Positions 57,691 through 64,000 of a DNA stretch of 64,000 bases are shown here, one piece after another. How positions within the stretch are numbered: position 1 is the first letter of the stretch; every line of letters starts with the position of its first letter. This stretch comes from JAYFNU01 sp964460755 (GTDB lineage: Bacteria > Bacillota > Clostridia > Oscillospirales > Ruminococcaceae). The notes beneath the pieces are model-generated. The model saw nothing but the letters and a program-made list of their open reading frames with translations. It had not been told where the DNA came from and did no database searches. The stretch covers positions 17,906 through 81,905 of the forward strand of contig CAYWQL010000006.1 in the NCBI GenBank assembly GCA_964460755.1, given 5' to 3'. Both the position numbers and the translations under genes were made by a program.

Positions 57691-58326
57691 TTAGTCGTCA
57701 AGTTCGTTAATGTTTTCAACAGGAATTTCGGCGATAACCTCTACGACAGGCTCGCGAATATAAATGGTCGGGTCGGCGATAACCGTGAAGCCGCACCCGC
57801 ATCCGCACTGCCAATCGTAGGGCGCCGCTTTCGGATACGCAAGGCTTGAAAGTATGTTTCCGATAACCGCCGCGTGGGTAATAACTGCTGCCGAAAAAAT
57901 ACCGTTTTGCATCATTTCCTCAACAATATTAGTGAAGGCAAGACTGCAGCGGTTATAAAAGTCTTGAGGAGGCTCGACCCCTTTAGGTATGTAATTGCTC
58001 TTCGGAGCGATAAATTTTTGAAATTCCTTGTCGTTCTTGAGCTCTTCAAGCGAGCGGTTTTCGAAAACTCCGAAATTTGCTTCGCTAAGCTCGTCGACAA
58101 GGGCGACGTCGTATTCAGGAAAAATGATTTCCGCGGTTTGTCGCGCGCGCAAAAGGGGACTTGAGTAGACCTTTTCGACATATGGATAAGAATAGTTCTC
58201 TAAAATAGAGTATAATTCGGATTCTCCCTCTTCGCAAAGAGGTATATCGGTAACGCCGCAATATAGCCCTTCAGTGTTAGCTTTTGTCATACCTGTGCGT
58301 AATAAATGGATTTTATACGTTTTCAC
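57691..58326 (-). CDS. Histidine-phosphatase-fold protein lacking the catalytic His
   Basis: The 211-residue protein has the phosphoglycerate-mutase fold, with SSPLLRARQTAEII, FGVFENRSLEEL and the second catalytic histidine in VITHAAVIGN. The nucleophile motif RHG is changed to RTG (LLRTGMTKAN), so normal phosphohistidine chemistry should not occur. A cysteine-rich CGCGCGF stretch lies near the C-terminus. GTG at 58326 follows GAGGTG. Function is unclear. Confidence 0.8.
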   Translation of the reverse strand: MKTYKIHLLRTGMTKANTEGLYCGVTDIPLCEEGESELYSILENYSYPYVEKVYSSPLLRARQTAEIIFPEYDVALVDELSEANFGVFENRSLEELKNDKEFQKFIAPKSNYIPKGVEPPQDFYNRCSLAFTNIVEEMMQNGIFSAAVITHAAVIGNILSSLAYPKAAPYDWQCGCGCGFTVIADPTIYIREPVVEVIAEIPVENINELDD

Positions 58327-58393
58327 TATGAAACACCTCAAAAATTTATATATTTTTTCTGTCTTAATATGTCAGAAAAAGCCCAAAATTAAC

Positions 58394-58422
58394 TTTACAA
58401 ACGGTAGAAACTATTATATAAT
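58394..58422 (+). promoter_or_regulatory. Promoter of the XRE regulator gene
   Basis: TTTACA (58394-58399), 17-bp spacer, TATAAT (58417-58422). The -35 box is part of a repeat TTTACAAACGGTA recurring 33 bp on. Confidence 0.65.
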
Positions 58423-58431
58423 CGAATTTAC

Positions 58432-58450
58432 AAACTGTATTTTACAGTTT
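58432..58450 (+). promoter_or_regulatory. Candidate operator, 19-bp palindrome
   Basis: AAACTGTA and TACAGTTT flank TTT perfectly. The left half is also part of TTTACAAACTGTA (58427-58439), a near copy of 58394-58406. These sites bracket the -10 box, suggesting self-repression by the XRE protein. Confidence 0.65.
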
Positions 58451-58477
58451 ATTTTTGTGGGAGGTTGCGGTGAAATA

Positions 58478-59170
58478 ATGTCTGATAGCGGCAGTTTTAA
58501 CAGAATATTGACCCTTCTTCGCAAGGAACGCGGCATCACGCAAAAAGAAGCGGCAATCAGCCTTGGCGTATCGCAGGCTCTTTTGTCCCACTATGAAAAG
58601 GGCATAAGGGAATGCGGACTGGATTTTGTTATCCGCGCTGCAGACTATTACGGTGTATCCTGCGACTATCTTTTAGGACGCTCACCCGACCGAACGGGTC
58701 TTACCCTTTCGGTGGAGGAGATACCCGACGAAGACCCGCGAAGCGACACGGTTTATAAAGGCGGTCTTCTTCCTGTCCTCAACAAGAAGCTTATCACAAA
58801 TTCTTTAAGTATTATATACGATATTCTCTCTAAATGTAAGAACAAGGATTTCGTTTCCGAAATTTCGAATTATTTGATGACGGCGGTTTACAAATCCTTC
58901 AGGATAGTTTATTCCGCTAATCCGAAGAACCAAAGCAATATGTTCTCGGTTTCCGAAAAGCTTTATTCCGGCTTTGCCGACGCAGAGCTTGCCAAGAGCG
59001 AAGCGAAAGCCAAGGTGATGGCTTCGGGCGAAAAGGTCGGAGGTCTTGAAAACGCCGATGGACTCGACAATCTTTCGATAACGACGGAAAACCTCAACGA
59101 AAAGTATCCGCAGTATGCCTCGTCGCTCTTCAACCTAATTCAAAGAGCCGAAAAAAATATCCAAGACTGA
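58478..59170 (+). CDS. XRE-family transcriptional regulator
   Basis: The 230-residue protein has an N-terminal Cro/CI-type HTH (about 8-63: ILTLLRKERGITQKEAA, LGVSQALLSHYEKGIRE, YYGVSCDYLLGRS) and a largely helical C-terminal domain with no recognised ligand fold. ATG 58478 is the only start consistent with a free promoter. Palindromic and direct-repeat sites at the promoter suggest autoregulation. The divergent phosphatase-like gene may share the control. Confidence 0.87.
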   Translation: MSDSGSFNRILTLLRKERGITQKEAAISLGVSQALLSHYEKGIRECGLDFVIRAADYYGVSCDYLLGRSPDRTGLTLSVEEIPDEDPRSDTVYKGGLLPVLNKKLITNSLSIIYDILSKCKNKDFVSEISNYLMTAVYKSFRIVYSANPKNQSNMFSVSEKLYSGFADAELAKSEAKAKVMASGEKVGGLENADGLDNLSITTENLNEKYPQYASSLFNLIQRAEKNIQD

Positions 59171-59182
59171 CTTTTAAATTAT

Positions 59183-59217
59183 TCCCCCGACTGTTATGTG
59201 GTCGGGGGATTTTGTTT
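59183..59217. terminator. Convergent terminator between XRE gene and secA
   Basis: TCCCCCGAC (59183-59191) pairs with GTCGGGGGA (59201-59209), followed by a T-rich run. Confidence 0.88.
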
Positions 59218-59221
59218 TGAT

Positions 59222-61948
59222 TTATTTACCGCAGCATTTTTTGTATTTTTTGCCGCTTCCGCAGGGGCAGGGGTCGTTTGGCCCGATTTTGCCCTTTTTG
59301 CGCTGCGGCTGTTTTTTGTCGGTGCCGTCGCCGCCGACGTTCGCCGCACCCTCGGCGGTCTTTTTTGCGTTAACCGCCGCAGAAACAAGCTCGGCGGTTA
59401 ACATAAGCCGCGCGGTGTCCTCGCGGATGGCAACAATCATATCGTCGAACATATTGTAGCCTTCAATACGATATTCAACGACGGGATTCTTTTGGGCATA
59501 CTGACGAAGATGGATTGACTTGCGTAGCTCGTCCATATCGTCGATATGGCTCATCCACTTGTTGTCGACGACGCGAAGAAGGACAAGACGTTCGAGAATA
59601 CGCATATTGTCAGAACCAAGGCGCTTTTCTTTTTCTTCATATTTCGTGTGCGCCTTGTCGCGAAGAATATTCGCAATATCGTCTTTTGAATATTTTTTAA
59701 GCTCGGACTTCGGAATACGCAAATCCGTGTCGGTTGTGAGCCAGCCGAGATAGTGGTTGCGAAGCCCGTCGATGTTCCAGTCGGCTTTGTCGTCGACATC
59801 GGAAAGGAAGGTCACTACGCTGCTGTCAATCGACTCGTCAAGCATTTCGAGAATTTTGCTTTTTATGTTTACGCCGTCAAGCACCATATCGCGCTGGCTG
59901 TAAATCGTCTCGCGCTGGTGATTCATAACGTCGTCGAAATTAAGAACATTTTTACGAATAGAGAAGTTTCTTCCCTCGACCTTTTTCTGACTGCTTTCGA
60001 TTACGCCCGTAAGCATACGGTTTTGGATAGGCATATCGTCGTCGACATGAAGAGAGTCCATTATCATTGTAAGGCGTTCACCGCCGAAAAGGCGCATCAG
60101 GTCGTCATCCAGTGAAAGATAAAAGCGTGATTCGCCGGGGTCTCCCTGACGTCCGGAACGTCCGCGAAGCTGGTTGTCGATACGGCGGCTTTCGTGTCTT
60201 TCGGTTCCGATTATGAACAGTCCGCCCGCTTCACACACCTTTTTAGCGCCTTCGGAAATTTCGTCGCGATGCTTTGCTACACAGTCGTTGTATTCCTTGC
60301 GCAAAGACAGAATATTATCGTCGTCGGTTTCAAAATAGCTTGTTGCAAGACCGATTTCCTCGTCGGTGCGTCCGCGCTTCGCAAGCTCGGTTTTGGCGAG
60401 AAAATCAACGTTTCCGCCGAGCATAATATCTGTTCCGCGTCCTGCCATATTTGTCGCGATGGTCACCGCTCCGTATTTACCCGCCTGGGCGACAATGGAC
60501 GCTTCCTTTTCGTGGTGCTTTGCGTTCAAAACCTCGTGCTTAATCCCGCGGCGGGAAAGCAACTTGCTTAATTTTTCGGATTTTTCTATGCTGATTGTAC
60601 CGACAAGGACAGGCTGTCCCTTTTCGTGACATTCGACGACCTGCTCAATAACAGCGCGAAATTTGCCGTCCTCGGTAGTGTAAATCACGTCGTCGCGGTC
60701 AAGACGTATCATCGGCTTGTTAGTTGGGACTTCGACGACGTCAAGACCGTATATCTCGCTGAATTCGTCCGCCTCGGTAAGCGCAGTACCCGTCATACCG
60801 GAAAGCTTTTTATACATTCTAAAGTAATTCTGGAAGGTAATCGTTGCAAGGGTCTTGCTTTCGCGTGCGACGTGGACGTTTTCCTTCGCTTCAATCGCTT
60901 GATGAAGTCCTTCATTATAGCGGCGTCCTATCATAAGACGACCGGTGAATTCGTCAACGATAATTACCTCGCCCTCGCGTACGACATAGTCAATGTCGCG
61001 GGTCATTATACCATGCGCCTTAATGGCTTGATTTATGTGGTGGGAAAGGGTCATATTGTCCGGGTCAGCAAGGTTCTCTACTCCGAAATAGCGTTGAGCC
61101 TTTTCGATTCCCGATTTAGTAAGCGAACAGTTTTTTGCCTTTTCGTCTACGATATAGTCGCCCTCAATATCCTCAAGCTCGGTCTTATCGTCGTGCTCGG
61201 CAACCTTTTTCATCTTTAGAGTTTTTGCGAAAGAATCGGCTCTCTTATACAAGTCGGTCGACTTGTCGCCTGCGCCGGAAATAATAAGCGGAGTTCTCGC
61301 CTCATCAATCAAAATCGAGTCAACCTCGTCGACAATAGAGAAAGCGTGACCGCGCTGAACCTTCTTTTCCTTCGTGATAACCATGTTGTCACGAAGATAG
61401 TCGAAGCCGAATTCGTTGTTTGTGCCGTAGGTTATGTCGGCGTCATAAGCGATTTTTTTATCCGCCGCCTCCATACCCGAAACAATTAGTCCGACCGAAA
61501 GCCCGAGATAGCTGTAAAGCTTGCCCATCCATTCGCTGTCGCGGCGGGCAAGGTAGTCATTGACGGTTACGATGTGGACGCCTTCTTCGGAAAGAGCATT
61601 GAGGTAGGCAGGAAGGGTAGCGACAAGGGTTTTTCCTTCGCCAGTCTTCATTTCGGAAATCATTCCGTTGTGAAGCACAATACCTCCCATAATCTGAACG
61701 GGGAAGTGGCGCATTGACAAAACCCTCCACGAAGCCTCGCGGCAGGTCGCGAAAGCATCAGGAAGAATATCGTCGAGTGTTTCGCCGTTTTTTAGCCTTT
61801 CCTTTAGCTTTGTCGTCATCAAGCGGAGCTCGTCCTCGCTCATGGCGCTGTATTTTTCCTCGAGCTCAAGCACCTTTGTTACCATTGGCGCGAATTTTTT
61901 CAACGCTTTCCCGCTCGGGGTTCCAAACAGTTTATCAACAATACCCAT
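59222..61948 (-). CDS. secA: Preprotein translocase ATPase SecA
   Basis: The 908-residue motor drives proteins through SecYEG. It has Walker A MKTGEGKT, DEVDSILIDEARTPL, the second helicase domain with TNMAGRGTDIMLGG and QLRGRSGRQGD, and the C-terminal zinc motif CPCGSGKKYKKCC that contacts lipids or SecB-like partners. The length is normal for SecA1. It has its own promoter region and no operon partner. It is divergent from the NifU-like gene. Confidence 0.98.
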   Translation of the reverse strand: MGIVDKLFGTPSGKALKKFAPMVTKVLELEEKYSAMSEDELRLMTTKLKERLKNGETLDDILPDAFATCREASWRVLSMRHFPVQIMGGIVLHNGMISEMKTGEGKTLVATLPAYLNALSEEGVHIVTVNDYLARRDSEWMGKLYSYLGLSVGLIVSGMEAADKKIAYDADITYGTNNEFGFDYLRDNMVITKEKKVQRGHAFSIVDEVDSILIDEARTPLIISGAGDKSTDLYKRADSFAKTLKMKKVAEHDDKTELEDIEGDYIVDEKAKNCSLTKSGIEKAQRYFGVENLADPDNMTLSHHINQAIKAHGIMTRDIDYVVREGEVIIVDEFTGRLMIGRRYNEGLHQAIEAKENVHVARESKTLATITFQNYFRMYKKLSGMTGTALTEADEFSEIYGLDVVEVPTNKPMIRLDRDDVIYTTEDGKFRAVIEQVVECHEKGQPVLVGTISIEKSEKLSKLLSRRGIKHEVLNAKHHEKEASIVAQAGKYGAVTIATNMAGRGTDIMLGGNVDFLAKTELAKRGRTDEEIGLATSYFETDDDNILSLRKEYNDCVAKHRDEISEGAKKVCEAGGLFIIGTERHESRRIDNQLRGRSGRQGDPGESRFYLSLDDDLMRLFGGERLTMIMDSLHVDDDMPIQNRMLTGVIESSQKKVEGRNFSIRKNVLNFDDVMNHQRETIYSQRDMVLDGVNIKSKILEMLDESIDSSVVTFLSDVDDKADWNIDGLRNHYLGWLTTDTDLRIPKSELKKYSKDDIANILRDKAHTKYEEKEKRLGSDNMRILERLVLLRVVDNKWMSHIDDMDELRKSIHLRQYAQKNPVVEYRIEGYNMFDDMIVAIREDTARLMLTAELVSAAVNAKKTAEGAANVGGDGTDKKQPQRKKGKIGPNDPCPCGSGKKYKKCCGK

Positions 61949-62113
61949 TTCTATACCTCAAAAATCATAATGTACTTATTATATAACAAATGCAACTTTT
62001 GTCTATCGAAAAATGAAAAATAGTCACAAGAAATAAATTTGACATAAAACAATTCTAACGTCGCGCAAAAACTATGTCAAATAACAAATTGTTAATTTTG
62101 TAACGCCTTTGTC

Positions 62114-62142
62114 TTGAAATACGTCGCGAGATTGGATATACT
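62114..62142 (+). promoter_or_regulatory. Promoter of the NifU-like/GGGtGRT operon
   Basis: TTGAAA (62114-62119), 17-bp spacer, TATACT (62137-62142). Confidence 0.65.
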
Positions 62143-62187
62143 AAAACATAGCTTATTTTAAGGATAATAATCCGAAGGGAGTAAAAA

Positions 62188-62880
62188 ATGAATTACACAC
62201 AAGAAGTGGAGCGTATGTGTCCCATTGCTAAGGGACCCAAACACGGTCCGGCGCCTATCCCCGAAGAGGGCAGATGGGTAAAGCCCTATCAAATCGCTGA
62301 TATTTCTGGTCTTTCGCACGGCATAGGCTGGTGCGCTCCCCAGCAGGGAGCCTGCAAGCTTACGCTGAACGTAAAGCAAGGAATAATCGAAGAGGCGCTT
62401 GTGGAAACGCTCGGTTGTTCCGGAATGACTCACTCCGCGGCTATGGCGGCGGAAATCCTTATGGGAAAAACTCTTTTAGAGGCGCTTAACACCGACCTCG
62501 TATGCGACGCTATTAACGTTGCTATGAGAGAGATTTTCCTTCAACTCGTTTACGGTCGCACACAGACTGCGTTCTCTGAGGACGGTCTTCCCGTCGGCTC
62601 GTCGCTTGACGACCTTGGCAAGGGACTTCGTTCGCAGATAGGCACGATGTTCGCCACTAACAAAAAGGGCGTACGTTATCTTGAAATGGCTGAGGGCTAT
62701 GTGCTTTCAATCGCGCTTGATAAAAACGGCGAGGTTACGGGCTATAAGTTCGTCAAGCTCGGAAAGATGATTCAAGACATAAGACATGGAATGAATCCGA
62801 CAGAGGCTTATGAAGCCAATATCGGAACATACGGCAGATATGAAGACGCGGCGAAATACGTTGACCCGCGTGAAGAATAG
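62188..62880 (+). CDS. NifU-like iron-sulfur cluster scaffold protein
   Basis: The 230-residue protein has a NifU_N/IscU-type fold with cysteines in MCPIAKGP, IGWCAPQQGAC and TLGCSGMTHSA. The last two are where IscU binds the nascent cluster. A long C-terminal part (about 130-230) is unlike IscU. It is found almost always beside a GGGtGRT protein, as here, so it may serve that partner rather than general cluster assembly. GGGAG is the RBS. Confidence 0.83.
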   Translation: MNYTQEVERMCPIAKGPKHGPAPIPEEGRWVKPYQIADISGLSHGIGWCAPQQGACKLTLNVKQGIIEEALVETLGCSGMTHSAAMAAEILMGKTLLEALNTDLVCDAINVAMREIFLQLVYGRTQTAFSEDGLPVGSSLDDLGKGLRSQIGTMFATNKKGVRYLEMAEGYVLSIALDKNGEVTGYKFVKLGKMIQDIRHGMNPTEAYEANIGTYGRYEDAAKYVDPREE

Positions 62881-62898
62881 GAAAGGGGGTAGCGACTG

Positions 62899-63897
62899 AT
62901 GGTTAATTTTGAAGGTAAAGAAAGAAGAATGCCCAAAATCGAGAAGTTCCTTAAGGAATATGGTTTTGACTCGATGGAGGCCTGCAAGGCATTATGCGAT
63001 TCCAAGGGAATTGATGTTGAAAAGATAGTTAAGGGCGTTCAGCCTATCGCGTTTGATAACGCGGTTTGGGCATATACCCTCGGCGTGGCTCTTGGACTTA
63101 AAAAGGGCGCAAAGGACGCGGCGACAGCTTCCGAGCTTATCGGCGAAGGTCTTGAGGCGTTCTGTATCCCCGGCTCGGTTGCCGAGCAAAGAAACGTTGG
63201 ACGCGGACACGGAAACCTCGGCGCGATGCTTCTTCGCGACGAAACCGACTGCTTCTGCTTCCTTGCCGGACACGAATCCTTTGCCGCCGCCGAAGGCGCA
63301 ATCGGTATCGTAAGAACGGCGAATAAGGCGCGCAAGGCTCCTCTTCGCGTTATACTCAACGGTCTTGGAAAAGATGCGGCTTATATCATTTCGAGAATTA
63401 ACGGCTTCACATATGTCGAGACCGACTATGACTTTATGACGGGCGAAGTCAAGATTGTCCGCGAGGTAAAATTCTCCGACGGCGAGCGCGCCGCAGTTAG
63501 ATGCTATGGCGCGAACGACGTTCTTGAGGGCGTCGCGATAATGAAGATGGAAAAGGTTGATGTTTCTATCACAGGAAACTCAACCAACCCCACACGCTTC
63601 CAGCATCTCGTAGCGGGCACATATAAGAAGTGGGCTATCGAGAACGGAAAGAAGTATTTCTCGGTCGCATCGGGCGGCGGTACGGGTCGAACCCTTCACC
63701 CGGACAACGTCGCGGCCGGTCCTGCTTCTTACGGTCTTACCGATTCTATGGGAAGAATGCACGGAGACGCCCAGTTTGCCGGTTCCTCCTCGGTTCCTGC
63801 TCACGTTGAAATGATGGGTCTTATCGGAATGGGCAACAACCCCATGGTCGGCGCGACGGTCGCGTGCGCGGTTGCGGTAAGCGAAGCGCTTAAATAG
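62899..63897 (+). CDS. GGGtGRT protein, conserved, unknown function
   Basis: The 332-residue protein is named for the motif ASGGGTGRTLHPDN (about 255-268). It is widely conserved in anaerobes next to a NifU-like gene, but no activity has been assigned to it that I know of. Other features are NVGRGHGNLGAML, CFCFLAGHESF, and a Gly-rich C-terminus with GLIGMGNNPMVGAT. The start at 62899 follows AAAGGGGG; Met at residue 11 is possible. A terminator follows. Confidence 0.85.
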   Translation: MVNFEGKERRMPKIEKFLKEYGFDSMEACKALCDSKGIDVEKIVKGVQPIAFDNAVWAYTLGVALGLKKGAKDAATASELIGEGLEAFCIPGSVAEQRNVGRGHGNLGAMLLRDETDCFCFLAGHESFAAAEGAIGIVRTANKARKAPLRVILNGLGKDAAYIISRINGFTYVETDYDFMTGEVKIVREVKFSDGERAAVRCYGANDVLEGVAIMKMEKVDVSITGNSTNPTRFQHLVAGTYKKWAIENGKKYFSVASGGGTGRTLHPDNVAAGPASYGLTDSMGRMHGDAQFAGSSSVPAHVEMMGLIGMGNNPMVGATVACAVAVSEALK

Positions 63898-63915
63898 GAA
63901 TTATTTCATTAAAAA

Positions 63916-63944
63916 AGCTCTCGGAAATTTTCCGAGAGCTTTTT
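63916..63944 (+). terminator. Terminator of the NifU-like/GGGtGRT operon
   Basis: AGCTCTCGGA pairs with TCCGAGAGCT around a five-base loop, followed by a T run. Confidence 0.88.
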
Positions 63945-64000
63945 GTTATGCTTTAGCATAGAAGCCGACGCGAAGCGGCGGGTTCAAAAACCGCCCGCTG

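Noticed and set aside
62089..62106. Rex-like TTGTTAATTTTGTAACG upstream of the NifU-like gene
   Set aside because: The second half matches the TTAACAA consensus at only about four of seven positions.
1..64000. CRISPR arrays, insertion sequences, prophage or integrase genes
   Set aside because: No regularly spaced repeats, transposase, recombinase or phage structural genes were seen; the window looks like ordinary chromosome.

Overview
The window comes from a Gram-positive, strictly fermentative anaerobe of the Bacillota, most likely class Clostridia. The evidence is PolC-type DNA polymerase III, Mini-III and M5 ribonucleases, two T-box leaders, a CIRCE-controlled groESL, a PPi-type phosphofructokinase, class II aldolase and a trimeric NAD-linked [FeFe] hydrogenase. 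The species cannot be named. Genes are densely packed, often with 1-4 bp overlaps, and most operons end in clear hairpin-plus-T-tract terminators.

Layout. 1-5.7 kb: 3' end of rseP, then ispG and polC. 5.8-10.3 kb: RluA-type pseudouridine synthase, radC, a DUF218 membrane protein and a TrkH/TrkA potassium uptake pair. 10.3-13.8 kb: rplU-rpmA (no prp gene between them), obgE, mrnC, an unlisted 55-residue Ser/Asn/Lys-rich gene on the minus strand, and a YebC-family gene. 13.9-18.5 kb: MarR regulator with a 17-bp palindrome at its promoter and a heterodimeric ABC exporter. 18.5-22.9 kb: a T-box leader with a leucine-type specifier in front of an acyl-CoA synthetase, then a zinc-ribbon/PASTA pseudokinase and a TIM-barrel isomerase. 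23-25.5 kb (minus): MBOAT plus DHHW acetylation pair. 25.6-27.8 kb: FMN-binding lipoprotein, ApbE flavin transferase and Gx transporter. 27.8-31.5 kb: groES-groEL and a penicillin-binding protein. 31.5-40 kb: predicted small RNA, compact T-box leader and alaS, HIT protein, phosphoribosyltransferase, ComEC with a degenerate C-terminal domain, holA, rnmV and a membrane protein. 40-47 kb: fba, pfp, GNAT, TPM and zinc-ribbon membrane proteins and an MsmX/UgpC-type sugar ATPase with a long structured leader. 47-49.2 kb: Ig-like lipoprotein, GT2-GtrA fusion and tRNA-Leu(UAA). 49.3-57.5 kb (minus): a ten-gene hydrogenase operon. 57.7-62 kb: phosphatase-like protein without its catalytic His, an XRE regulator and secA. 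62-63.9 kb: NifU-like scaffold plus GGGtGRT protein.

How genes work together. The hydrogenase operon surrounds a sensory-type [FeFe] hydrogenase and its ATPase, DRTGG and PHP partners with the catalytic subunits HydC, HydB and HydA, so H2/redox sensing may be coupled to H2 metabolism. The flavin locus pairs a transferase with a likely covalent FMN acceptor. The leucine T-box on an acyl-CoA synthetase suggests activation of isovalerate for leucine synthesis. The most notable points are that T-box/ligase pairing, the compact alaS T-box, the pseudokinase, the sensory hydrogenase operon, the missing Prp/L27 extension, and two sharp palindromic operators.
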